Made by a program: the position numbers and the translations under genes. From the NCBI GenBank assembly GCA_910574745.1, contig CAJTCE010000006.1, positions 23,239-87,238 of the forward strand: a stretch of 64,000 bases of DNA, read 5' to 3'. The stretch is from Lachnospiraceae bacterium. Lineage in GTDB: Bacteria; Bacillota; Clostridia; Lachnospirales; Lachnospiraceae. The notes beneath the pieces are model-generated. The model was given only the letters and a program-made list of their open reading frames with translations, searched no databases and was not told where the DNA came from. Positions 27,691 through 35,059 of the stretch are shown here, piece after piece; the stretch's first letter is position 1; each line of letters begins with the position of its first letter.

Positions 27691-27985
27691 TGAAAAAGTA
27701 AATAAAATAGAATTAGAGAGAGAACTGGAAAAAGCACTTGCAATTGAATTTTTATATAATTATTGCCAAAAAAATAAATTATCAGTTGCAAAGCTAAAAA
27801 GAGAAATATTCATTTTATCTTATAATCAATGTGGTTTTTTTCATGCAAGTGATATTAAACCAAATGGGGTATTAAATGATATAGAGACACAGCCAAAACC
27901 TACGCTAATTGTTGAGTATGAGAATGGAAAATTAGTAGTAAAAGAAACAGAATATACTAAAATAACTAAGACTTCCCATAGCTAA
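27690..27985 (+). CDS. Immunity paralogue of the JAB-like toxin, start region shifted by one base
   Basis: Restored product about 98 residues, paralogous to the IS-split gene at 25474. GGAGG (27679-27683) is ideally placed for ATG 27690, but that ATG reads ATG AAA AAG TAA. One extra A in the A5 run would give MKKVNKIELERELEKALAIE and join the long frame that ends at 27985. As it stands the frame begins only at upstream ATG codons with no site, so either a one-base deletion or an error is present. The last residues (TKTSHS) come from an inserted palindromic element and replace the FYLK ending of the paralogue. Confidence 0.6.
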
Positions 27986-28057
27986 AATGGACTTCGTACC
28001 TTGCTACGAGCTTTATTTTCGTAGCAAGGTTCAACACACCTTATTGGTGTGGGAAGT
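27971..28057. repeat. Nested palindromic element at the end of an immunity gene
   Basis: Outer arms ACTTCCCA (27971-27978) and TGGGAAGT (28050-28057) enclose a perfect 12-base stem ACCTTGCTACGA (27998-28009)/TCGTAGCAAGGT (28019-28030) and a six-base stem CACACC/GGTGTG (28035-28051). The whole could fold as a three-way structure. It has replaced the natural end of the immunity gene. It could be a miniature mobile element or an IS200/IS605-like end; no clear target duplication was seen. Confidence 0.6.
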
Positions 28058-28095
28058 TTGAGTATTTAAATTGAAAGTATAGTATAAAAGCTAAT

Positions 28096-28254
28096 TTCCC
28101 AACAGATTGCGATTATTTCATTGTTGACTATAAAGGAATTAAAAGACGTTATTTTCGAACTAAAAGTGTTAATCGATTTATTAGAAAAAGTAATAGGATA
28201 TTTAGAAAACGTCGTATGCTAACAAGTAATATAAATATTTATTATGTAATTTAA
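28096..28254 (+). pseudogene. Chimeric immunity scrap
   Basis: The frame FPTDCDYFIVDYKGIKRRYF and VNRFIRKSNRIF aligns with FPKEFDVFVIEHYGLKW and DKFLRKSKRIW of the DUF6896-like immunity protein at 16491. After RKRRMLTSN it ends NINIYYVI, the terminal residues of the tandem immunity family at 9015 (RISIYYVI). Two immunity families are therefore fused by deletion. No start codon is retained. Confidence 0.6.
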
Positions 28255-28300
28255 TGCACTGGTATGTTTAATTTAAATAACTATAAGAAGAGGAAAAAAG

Positions 28301-29014
28301 ATGTTAATGGATTTAAGAAGCGGAACGATTAAGATAAATGATGAGTTGGTAATCCATCCGCAGTATTCTTTTGAGGATTTCCAGAAAACAAGGTTTTATG
28401 AAGGACAGGATGATATAAGAGTAATTTATATAAAGGAACCACAGATAATAGATGGACGAAAATACTTAGTACATCTTATTTTTCATAGTAAGAAAATATA
28501 TAGTGTGTCATTATGCAATATTGATGTGGAACTTCTTGGGTGGGAAGACGAACCAAAGCGAAAAGAAATTCATGATAAGATACTTATAGAAAATGGCATA
28601 TTCAATGGCTGTCAATATGGGTGGGGAGATATAGTATCTGATTGTGATCCTAAAAGTGGATCATCTACTATAGGCATTTTTTACATTTTTGAACACGTTG
28701 AAATATTTAAGGAAAATAGTCTTAAGGAGATGTTGTCCCTCAAAAGGAAAGGGTATAAATTAATGGCAGCATATGTTAAAATGATTAAAAAATTTGATGA
28801 CGATAGAAAGGTAATATATCAATTTGGACCAAATGAAAATCAGATGGGAGAAATTGAGTTTGACAAAAAGAGAAAAGAATTTAGAGTTTTAAAACAAGTG
28901 AATGATAAAAGACATTCAAATCAGGTATATGAAGAATGGGCATCTCAGCAAATATTAAAAATAATGTATAGAAATAATGGACAATTTCCGGACGCTACTT
29001 CAGTGGAAAAATAA
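28301..29014 (+). CDS. Double-domain immunity protein (fourth copy of the tandem family plus a second domain)
   Basis: Residues 1-128 are homologous to the genes at 9015 and 9456 (MLMDLRSGTIKIND, HPQYSFEDFQKTRFY, NGCQYGWGDI), but where those stop after IYYxx this one continues with EHVEIFKENSLKEML and a second domain (YVKMIKKFDDDRKVIYQFG, GEIEFDKKRKEF, YEEWASQQILKIM, NGQFPDATSVEK). I recall this second domain as a free-standing small protein near toxins but cannot name it. The first domain may have been extended by deletion fusion. An AAGAGGAAA site precedes ATG 28301. Confidence 0.65.
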   Translation: MLMDLRSGTIKINDELVIHPQYSFEDFQKTRFYEGQDDIRVIYIKEPQIIDGRKYLVHLIFHSKKIYSVSLCNIDVELLGWEDEPKRKEIHDKILIENGIFNGCQYGWGDIVSDCDPKSGSSTIGIFYIFEHVEIFKENSLKEMLSLKRKGYKLMAAYVKMIKKFDDDRKVIYQFGPNENQMGEIEFDKKRKEFRVLKQVNDKRHSNQVYEEWASQQILKIMYRNNGQFPDATSVEK

Positions 29015-29023
29015 TTTGAATTG

Positions 29024-29336
29024 TCAGTATGGAGTTACCACAGAAAGTATTTCTTCTGAAGAAACTAAATGGCGATGTTTCATTACCTATGACAAACTGA
29101 TAGATGTAAAGTCATATGAACAACATTTGGATGTTGGAAGAGAGAGTTTTTATTATAGTTACGATCCATTGGTATTAAAACAAATATTAGGGGCATTTTT
29201 ACAGTGGGATAAAAGACCGGCACCATGCAGCGTGGATATATGCGTTACAGGAGAGGGAAAAACATTGTTGGTGGAATTTAATGACACATATGCATTAGGA
29301 TGTTATGGACTTGCCCCTATTTTTTATGCTAAATAA
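29024..29336 (+). pseudogene. C-terminal fragment of an ATP-grasp (DUF4343-like) protein
   Basis: The frame begins with NCQYGVTTE, a relic of the RHS-core motif NGQYGVTTD, and at once becomes ATP-grasp-like: CFITYDKLIDVKSYEQHLD, CSVDICVTGEGKTLLVEFN and ALGCYGLAPIFYAK. The last block (VEFND...GCYGL...YAK) is the metal-binding C-terminus of DUF4343-type ATP-grasp proteins. The N-terminal two thirds are absent. An ATG at 28977 in this frame lies inside the preceding gene and is unlikely to be real. Confidence 0.6.
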
Positions 29337-29755
29337 ATTTCTGCCAGATGGAGTGAACTGTTGGATTGCAGAGACGAATACAATTTTTGAGAAGAATTTA
29401 GCAAATATGGCATAATATGATATGAATAATATAATAGCCAATATTAATTCTAACGAAGAATTTTTGAATTTAAAGGCATATCTGTAATCACAAATGATTC
29501 AATGCTTGAGGACAAAGTAGTATATAAAATTTATATAGTTCTAAAAGACAATAAATGCGATATTTATGAAATTAGAGCAGTTGCAAAGATATATGATATA
29601 AATTATATTGCGTCAAAAAAATAACGAATAAAAATCTGGTTGCCCAGAGAGAAGCTTATGAAATTAGGTATATATTGAGGAGATTAATACAATGCGGTGT
29701 GAATTTTAGCATAGAACCATCATACCCGTATGATTATAATAAAGGCTAATGCAGA
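29337..29755 (+). pseudogene. Decayed small accessory genes
   Basis: Pieces of coding-like sequence in alternating frames: FLPDGVNCWIAETNTIFEK ending at a stop near 29413; MNNIIANINSNEEF; then GISVITNDSMLEDKVVYKIY and DIYEIRAVAKIYDI, a stop near 29624, and, one frame over, NLVAQREAYEIRYILRRLI and SIEPSYPYDYNKG. This looks like an immunity-type gene broken by at least two frameshifts. I do not recognise the family. Confidence 0.4.
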
Positions 29756-29768
29756 AAAGTGAGGATTT

Positions 29769-30332
29769 ATGAATAAAGAAATAAGAGCATTTTACACCGA
29801 AGATACAGTAAGAGTTTATCAGGCATATAAAAAAGTGATTGCCAACGAAGCTGTTAAAAATGGTACATTTGGAAGTAATTTTAAATTAGACAGGATGACT
29901 TGGATAAAGCCGTCTTTTTTGTGGATGATGTATCGATGCGGCTGGGGGACAAAGGAAAACCAGGAACATATTCTTGCAATTGACTTAAAGAGGGAAGCGT
30001 TTGATTATATTGTTCAAAATGCTGTAATATCTACATATAGCGATGATATGGGAATAAGTCATGAAGAATGGAAAGAGCAAATAAAGAAATCTGATATCAG
30101 ATGTCAGTGGGACCCGGAAAGAGATTTGGTTGGAAATCCTTTAGAATATCGCTCGATACAACTGGGATTAAGAGGAGATGCAGTGCAAAAGTATGTCAAT
30201 GACTGGATCGTAAGCATTGAGGATATAACTGAATATGTAGAAAAATTGAGAGAGCAGAAGAGCAGGGGAAGGGATATCAGTTTATTGTTACCTCAAGAGC
30301 GGATTTACACTGTAGGGAAACGGAATGTGTAA
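29769..30332 (+). CDS. DUF4291 family protein
   Basis: A 187-residue soluble protein with family hallmarks in order: EIRAFYTEDTVRVYQAYKK, the block RMTWIKPSFLWMMYRCGWG near 44-62, CQWDPERDLVGNPLEYRSIQ near 116-135 and VNDWIVSIEDIT. The length matches the usual 180-200. The biochemical role is unknown to me. AGTGAGGATTT upstream gives a weak ribosome binding site. It is an intact island among decayed genes. Confidence 0.85.
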   Translation: MNKEIRAFYTEDTVRVYQAYKKVIANEAVKNGTFGSNFKLDRMTWIKPSFLWMMYRCGWGTKENQEHILAIDLKREAFDYIVQNAVISTYSDDMGISHEEWKEQIKKSDIRCQWDPERDLVGNPLEYRSIQLGLRGDAVQKYVNDWIVSIEDITEYVEKLREQKSRGRDISLLLPQERIYTVGKRNV

Positions 30333-30360
30333 ATCAAAAAAAGAGTGCATGACATGAGGA

Positions 30361-30560
30361 ATGACGAAAAATATTTTAGATAAATTTCGTGGTTGCTTAT
30401 ATGGTAAAACTGTTAGAAATGCATTGGGCTATCCCATAGAATTTAGAACGGCGGAACAAAAAGTATTTTTGGTAAGGGCAGTTTTATGGATTATGATCTG
30501 GGTAAGATTATGAGGATAGACGAATTAATGAAGGATGAACTATTAGATTTTATACAATAA
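30361..30560 (+). pseudogene. N-terminal remnant of an ADP-ribosylglycohydrolase
   Basis: MTKNILDKFRGCLYGKTVRN and ALGYPIEF match the start of ADP-ribosylglycohydrolases (canonical RGxxxGxxxGDALGxPxEF), but the metal-binding GD is RN here. After a one-base shift near 30468 the frame gives FGKGSFMDYDLGKI and ends FIQ-stop at 30560. The remaining 200 or so residues are missing. Such hydrolases remove ADP-ribose and can serve as immunity to ADP-ribosyltransferase toxins. Confidence 0.55.
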
Positions 30561-30720
30561 GCTATCAGACGTCACATTATGGGAAATATAAACTGAACTT
30601 TGATTTCGGGCGGATTTGTCTTTAGGATTGCATGAATTTGCGGGCAACTGCAGGTGGTAGTGGGGGTCTAAAAGATGTTTTCAGAATAACTAATCGAAAT
30701 ATTTCATGGCAGTAATCTCA

Positions 30721-30991
30721 ATGGAACATGAAATTAAAAGAGAATATTATCTGGAACAGCTGATAAAACGTAAAAATAACAGCTATAACCATTACAAAGT
30801 ATATCGAGTATCTGGAGGCTGTTGTCGCTAGTGCAGATTCTGTCGGATAATCCGATGATAAAGAGTTCCGCCATGTACAGGGTTTCGAGAATGAAATTTC
30901 CGAGGCATTCGTCATTTCAAACAGAAATGATGAAGCACTTTCATATAAGAAGGTGGGCGGCAAGGAGAAGTATCCGAGTCGGAAAGATTAA
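30721..30991 (+). pseudogene. Possible AAA-type ATPase remnant
   Basis: MEHEIKREYYLEQLIKRKNN resembles the N-terminus of AAA/DUF4143 ATPases; the Walker region is gone and a neighbouring frame gives ITAITITKYIEYLEAVVAS, like the helix before DUF4143. A third stretch, ENEISEAFVISNRNDEALSY, ends at 30991. These are scraps and the assignment is weak. I see nothing else in 30561-30720. Confidence 0.3.
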
Positions 30992-31008
30992 AGAATATGT
31001 AATATAGA

Positions 31009-31042
31009 GAAGTGTTGAGGAAAACTCGAACGCTTCTTTTTT
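31009..31042 (+). terminator. Rho-independent terminator candidate
   Basis: GAAGTGTTGAG and CTCGAACGCTTC form an imperfect stem around GAAAA, followed by a run of T. It marks the right border of the decayed region. The following 260 bases (31043-31303) are very AT-rich and hold no gene that I can see. Confidence 0.6.
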
Positions 31043-31303
31043 ATTGCCTAATTGTTGAGTAGGGCAGAATTTTTTATATCATTACAGCTGTTTCGGCTCT
31101 GTCAAGAATCAAATTTTGCATTATTTTAGCAAAAAAATGAAAATTTTTTAAAATTTTTTTAAAAAAGTGCCGTTTTTCACCATATATGGTAAGCATTAAA
31201 AATTTATTTGTAGTAAAATATATAAAACTGTCAAAAAAATGATTTATATCAGTGAATGTTCCGTTACATTCCTATTCTTTATATTTTCCCCAAAGGAGAG
31301 TTT

Positions 31304-31870
31304 ATGAAGGTAGAAGAAGTAGAATGTTTTTTGTCCCGGATTCAAAATGAACCCCAAAAGGTTATCAGCATAGGGTTTGCAAAAAAGAATAATGGAATCT
31401 TAATTGCACCGTATATGAATTATGTGCTGAAGGAACAAATTTTTAGAGCACATACGGACTTTGTAAAATCGGAGATTATTAACAAAAAGCCAATTCCCTA
31501 TTGCGTAGATGACATGGGAGAGGAAGCCATAGTGTTTGTCAGTAAAGAAAGGACTTTTTCGGGTAATGGCAAAACGGATGAAGGCGGTTTTGGAATCAGG
31601 CTCAGTGATAATCGAAAGTTTGACTGGAATCAGGTAGACTATTATGTGGTCAGGATTGAAAGCAATGAAATGGTTATGAAGTTCTATAAGCAGACCCCTA
31701 AGGTACATAAGGCACAAAAAAAGCTATTGCTTCAGGTAACCCGCAACGAACTGGAACAAATAGAATCGGATTTCATAAGTATTGATGATACAGTGGACTT
31801 TCTGGAATGGAAGGATGAATTTCTGGTTTTTAATCGTGGGGCGCTGAAGGGGATATTGGGGAAGAAGTGA
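31304..31870 (+). CDS. Hypothetical protein
   Basis: A 188-residue soluble protein starting at ATG 31304 behind AAAGGAGAG; an earlier ATG at 31256 has no such site. Blocks include ISIGFAKKNNGILIAPYMNY, GFGIRLSDNRKFDWNQVDYY and a C-terminal FLEWKDEFLVFNRGALKGIL. I do not recognise it. The composition (mixed alpha/beta, lysine-rich) and the position next to the toxin locus suggest an accessory gene, but no function can be argued. Confidence 0.55.
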   Translation: MKVEEVECFLSRIQNEPQKVISIGFAKKNNGILIAPYMNYVLKEQIFRAHTDFVKSEIINKKPIPYCVDDMGEEAIVFVSKERTFSGNGKTDEGGFGIRLSDNRKFDWNQVDYYVVRIESNEMVMKFYKQTPKVHKAQKKLLLQVTRNELEQIESDFISIDDTVDFLEWKDEFLVFNRGALKGILGKK

Positions 31871-31889
31871 GGGGAATGAAGGATAAATG

Positions 31890-31930
31890 AAGGATAATAC
31901 CAGATTATCGATAATCAGGAGTTATCCTTT
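31890..31930 (+). terminator. Nested hairpin after the hypothetical gene
   Basis: AAGGATAA (31890-31897) pairs with TTATCCTT (31922-31929) and encloses the palindrome GATTATCGATAATC. A short T run follows. It is probably the terminator of the preceding gene. Confidence 0.6.
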
Positions 31931-32018
31931 ATATGTATAGATTAAATAACAGTAAAAGTTTGTTAATTCTATGAATGAGATTATTTAACTAATTTTTTTA
32001 TAAAACGGAGGGATTGAT

Positions 32019-32279
32019 GTGTATAATTTAAAAAATTTTCTTGGGAATAAACACGCTAGAATTGCGTCCATTATTGAAAATGAATATAAGCAAATGAATA
32101 CATACATAAACTTAATAGGAAGTGCGAATTATGCTTTTCCATCTGTCTTGAATGCATTAAATACCCCTTTCAATTTGAATCCCTCAGAAGGTTCGAGAGG
32201 AAAAAGATATTTTCCGCAATGTAATGATATTGATGAACTAGTGTTACGACACGTTGATATTCAGCGAAATATACCTATC
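32019..32279 (+). pseudogene. N-terminal fragment of a serine hydroxymethyltransferase-like gene
   Basis: YINLIGSANYAFPSVLNALN and GSRGKRYFPQCNDIDELV align with the SHMT N-terminus (INLIASEN...GYPGKRYYGGCEYVDE). The substitutions in otherwise invariant positions suggest a divergent paralogue and not the housekeeping glyA. The frame runs into an IS630-type element after about 87 codons and the rest is absent from the right side. CGGAGGGA precedes the ATG. Confidence 0.6.
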
Positions 32280-32329
32280 TATTGTTGCCGTTTTCTGGTA
32301 TAATAAAAGAAACGGCGGTGATTTCTCCT

Positions 32330-32839
32330 ATGGCAAGACCAAAAAAGTATAAAATCGAACTTACAGATGATGAATTAAAAAGCTTAAAATCTGTCATCCG
32401 AAAAAACAAAACATCCAAAACAATCCGATGCAGATGCCAGATCATTATTGACCTGGATGAGTCCCACGGAAAAGTATTGACCCATGAGCAGTCTGCAAAA
32501 TCAAATGGTGTATGTCTGGCAACAGTAACCAATACCGTGAAAAAGTATTTTGAAGGTGGTATTGATGCAGTAACGGAGTTTAAGCGTAATGTTAATTCTG
32601 ATAATGCAAGGCGTATACTTGATGGACGTGCTGAAGCACGTATCATCGAACTTGCCTGCGGTCCGGTGCCGGAAGGGCATTCAAGGTGGACCATCCGGCT
32701 GCTGGAAGAAAAATCAAGACTTGTTCTTGATACTCCTGTCAGCCGTGAGGCAATCCGCAGAGCCTTAAAAAAAACAAACTTCGACCTCACAAAAACGACT
32801 ACTGGTGCATCCCCGCAAAAGATGATGCCGAATTTATAG
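32330..32839 (+). CDS. IS630 transposase, first frame (DNA-binding part)
   Basis: From ATG 32330 the product (MARPKKYKIELTDDELKSLK) has the helix-turn-helix region typical of IS630/Tc1-like transposases (TVTNTVKKYFEGGIDAV). The frame ends at 32839, but near 32766 it contains TTA followed by seven A. Slipping one base back on A AAA AAA yields KKNKLRPHKNDYWCIPAKDD and continues into the second frame. This is either programmed -1 frameshifting or a one-base deletion. Confidence 0.8.
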   Translation: MARPKKYKIELTDDELKSLKSVIRKNKTSKTIRCRCQIIIDLDESHGKVLTHEQSAKSNGVCLATVTNTVKKYFEGGIDAVTEFKRNVNSDNARRILDGRAEARIIELACGPVPEGHSRWTIRLLEEKSRLVLDTPVSREAIRRALKKTNFDLTKTTTGASPQKMMPNL

Positions 32840-32844
32840 CATGT

Positions 32845-33480
32845 ATGGAAGATGTCCTTGATGTATATGAGCTCCCATACAATCCCGAAAGACCAGTTGT
32901 CTGCATGGATGAAAAGCCTTATCAGTTATTGGGTGACGCAAGGGAATCACTGCCCATGCGTCCGGGGGATAATCAGAAAATAGATTCTGAATATGTCCGG
33001 AATGGCACCTGCAGTATATTTGCTTTTGTCGAACCGCTTGGAGGCACTCATCATATCAACGTGCGGGAGCGCCGCACTGCCTTTGACTGGGCAGAAGAGA
33101 TAAAATATCTCGTTGACGTCATGTATCCAGATGTAGAAAAAATAATTCTTGTAATGGATAACCTCAATACACATAAACCGGCATCTCTATACAAAAGGTA
33201 CCCAGCAGATGAGGCGAGGAGAATTATCAAACGTCTGGAAATTCACTATACCCCCAAGCATGGAAGCTGGCTTGACATCGCAGAAATAGAACTGAATGTG
33301 ATGACCAGGCAGTGTTTGTCACGAAGGATTGAAAGCATTGAAAATCTTCGTTTAGAGTTAGCTGCGTGGGAGGCCGAGCGCAATACATCCGCAGCAAAAG
33401 TTAATTGGCAATTCCGAACTACCGATGCCAGAGTAAAGTTGAGTTCATTGTATCCTAAGTTTACAACAGCTTCCGAATAG
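32845..33480 (+). CDS. IS630 transposase, second frame (catalytic DDE part)
   Basis: The frame has PVVCMDEKPYQLLGD (first Asp), IILVMDNLNTHKPASLY (second Asp) and HGSWLDIAEIELNVM (Glu), the DDE triad of IS630. The frame is open well upstream of ATG 32845 (WCIPAKDDAEFIACMED), so the ATG is probably internal and expression depends on frameshifting from the first frame. Confidence 0.8.
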   Translation: MEDVLDVYELPYNPERPVVCMDEKPYQLLGDARESLPMRPGDNQKIDSEYVRNGTCSIFAFVEPLGGTHHINVRERRTAFDWAEEIKYLVDVMYPDVEKIILVMDNLNTHKPASLYKRYPADEARRIIKRLEIHYTPKHGSWLDIAEIELNVMTRQCLSRRIESIENLRLELAAWEAERNTSAAKVNWQFRTTDARVKLSSLYPKFTTASE

Positions 33481-33519
33481 GAAGTTGTTGTAATGCTAAA
33501 TGTCAACATGTCATTTCAC

Positions 33520-33567
33520 TAGCAACAACTATTCGAAAAACTATCGTTTTGCGAATAGTTGTTGCTA
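33520..33567. repeat. Perfect 16-base inverted repeat at the right side of the IS630 element
   Basis: TAGCAACAACTATTCG (33520-33535) and CGAATAGTTGTTGCTA (33552-33567) with a 16-base loop. The right arm and following bases (TAGTTGTTGCTATCGGTTTC) also resemble the left end of the IS630 element in direct orientation, so this may be two IS ends abutting. It could equally act as a terminator. Confidence 0.6.
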
Positions 33568-33700
33568 TCGGTTTCTGTATACTTCCTTACTTCAACATTC
33601 GAAAACTCAAATTCTATCACATTTTCCAGTATAATAAATCTTAACTATCATTCAAAAATATGATGTTATGATAAAATAGAATCATATATTTTAACCAAGG

Positions 33701-34069
33701 TTATTTCATTTCATCCGAAAAATATGGAATTAGGATATAATCGCCAATGTGAAGTTCGGAATTGGTCATACCATTAATAAAATTGATTTCCTCAATATAA
33801 TTTTGAACAGATTCATAGTGAACATAGTCAATGTTTTCCTGTGCAATTGACCAAAGCGACTCTCCGGGCATGATCATATGACTTGTATAGTATTTATAGT
33901 CATCTGCTCCCTGCGTAGATTTCGCTTTTGCAGAAAGGGAAAAAACAGATAATGCTATTATGGTAACAAATATGGCCGTAATAATTGTAAATGATAATCT
34001 GCGCAATACTCTACTTTTTCTTTTCTTTCTTAAAGTTTTATAGTGATTAGAACTTCTTCCTTTGTTCAT
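33701..34069 (-). CDS. LysM-domain protein, YneA-like, divergent from lexA
   Basis: The 122-residue protein has a basic N-terminus (KKRKSRVLRRL), one transmembrane segment (about 27-47, FTIITAIFVTIIALSVFSL) and a LysM domain from about 63 (SHMIMPGESLWSIAQ ... IGDYILIP). This architecture and the position head-to-head with lexA match YneA of Bacillus, an SOS-induced suppressor of cell division anchored at the cell surface. Several LexA-box-like sites lie between the two genes. Function by analogy. Confidence 0.75.
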   Translation of the reverse strand: MNKGRSSNHYKTLRKKRKSRVLRRLSFTIITAIFVTIIALSVFSLSAKAKSTQGADDYKYYTSHMIMPGESLWSIAQENIDYVHYESVQNYIEEINFINGMTNSELHIGDYILIPYFSDEMK

Positions 34070-34145
34070 GTTGTATATTCCTCCCCAAAAAATAACCTGT
34101 CATAAATCTATAAGCTTACATAATATGTTTTATTCCAAATCATAT

Positions 34146-34233
34146 CGAACATTTGTTGCGAACATCCGTTCTTATACGTGTATTATACGAATGCACGTTC
34201 GAAAAGTCAAGAGAAAAATCGAACAAATTTTCG
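34146..34233. promoter_or_regulatory. Cluster of LexA (DinR) boxes
   Basis: Gram-positive LexA boxes follow CGAAC-N4-GTTCG. Here CGAACATTTGTTGC (34146-34159), CGAACATCCGTTCT (34159-34172), CGAATGCACGTTCG (34188-34201) and a weaker CGAACAAATTTTCG (34220-34233) occur between the divergent LysM and lexA genes. The second and third match nine of ten consensus bases, the first eight of ten. This implies SOS control of both genes. Confidence 0.8.
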
Positions 34234-34243
34234 GAATATATGT

Positions 34244-34272
34244 TTGCTTTTTTGAAGCGGAGATGCTATACT
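34244..34272 (+). promoter_or_regulatory. lexA promoter
   Basis: TTGCTT at 34244-34249, a 17-base spacer and TATACT at 34267-34272. The weakest LexA box ends 10 bases upstream, consistent with autoregulation. Confidence 0.65.
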
Positions 34273-34427
34273 AGATATAGTTAGTACCAATACTATTGTT
34301 TCACTATATATATGAGACTATATATAAGGTAAGATTTTTGAGAAATGACGGTTATTTGCAGATAGTCATTATGTCATCCGTTTAATCTGTACTTATGGTT
34401 CCATAAATAATAAGGAGGAATACTTCT

Positions 34428-35045
34428 ATGGCACAAGGCAAGATTTCTGCTAAACAACAGCAGATTTTAGAATTTATTAAAGAAGAAATATTAAAGAAAG
34501 GTTATCCGCCGGCTGTCCGAGAGATTTGTGAAGCGGTTCATTTAAAGTCTACCTCTTCTGTCCATTCCCATTTGGAAACTCTTGAGAAAAACGGTTATAT
34601 CCGCCGTGATCCCACAAAACCCAGAGCCATTGAAATTGTGGATGACAGCTTTCAAATGGTCAGGCGTGAAATGGCAAGCATTCCGATTATAGGTACTGTT
34701 GCTGCAGGTCAGCCGATTTTAGCCCAGCAAAATATTGAAGGATATTTTCCCGTGCCTACTGATGTTCTTCCTCCCGGCGAGACATTTATTTTAAATGTAA
34801 AAGGAGACAGCATGATTAATGCAGGGATTTTTGAGGGCGACCAGTTATTTATACAGCAGTGCAATACAGCCAGAAATGGAGATATTGTTGTAGCGCTGGT
34901 AGATGATTCTGCTACAGTGAAGACTTTTTATAAGGAAAACGGACATATTCGTCTCCAGCCTGAAAATGATACCATGGAACCGATCATTGTCCAAGATTGT
35001 GCTATTTTAGGAAAAGTATTTGGAGTATTTCGCATATTTCGTTAA
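34428..35045 (+). CDS. lexA: LexA repressor
   Basis: A 205-residue SOS repressor, the standard length. The N-terminal winged helix ([36 protein letters not shown]) binds LexA boxes. The self-cleavage bond is in VAAGQP (Ala93-Gly94), and the catalytic pair is Ser128 in GDSMINAG and Lys165 in TVKTFYKE. RecA filaments trigger cleavage after DNA damage. AAGGAGG precedes ATG 34428. It is the only core gene on the plus strand apart from the YlbJ-like gene. Confidence 0.97.
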   Translation: MAQGKISAKQQQILEFIKEEILKKGYPPAVREICEAVHLKSTSSVHSHLETLEKNGYIRRDPTKPRAIEIVDDSFQMVRREMASIPIIGTVAAGQPILAQQNIEGYFPVPTDVLPPGETFILNVKGDSMINAGIFEGDQLFIQQCNTARNGDIVVALVDDSATVKTFYKENGHIRLQPENDTMEPIIVQDCAILGKVFGVFRIFR

Positions 35046-35059
35046 TACTTCCAAATATG

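Larger units (their letters stand above)
32280..33531 (+). mobile_element. IS630-type insertion element (borders approximate)
   Basis: The borders are set from a TA at 32280 followed by TTGTTGC and an inverted version (GCAACAACTA) ending near 33531; the match is short, so they are approximate. The element carries a two-frame transposase and interrupts an SHMT-like gene. IS630 elements insert at TA, which fits. Confidence 0.6.

Noticed and set aside
31304-31870. KwaB-like (DUF4868) defence protein
   Set aside because: Only a vague similarity of the C-terminal EWKDEFLVFN stretch suggested it; no partner gene is present and no diagnostic motif was found.
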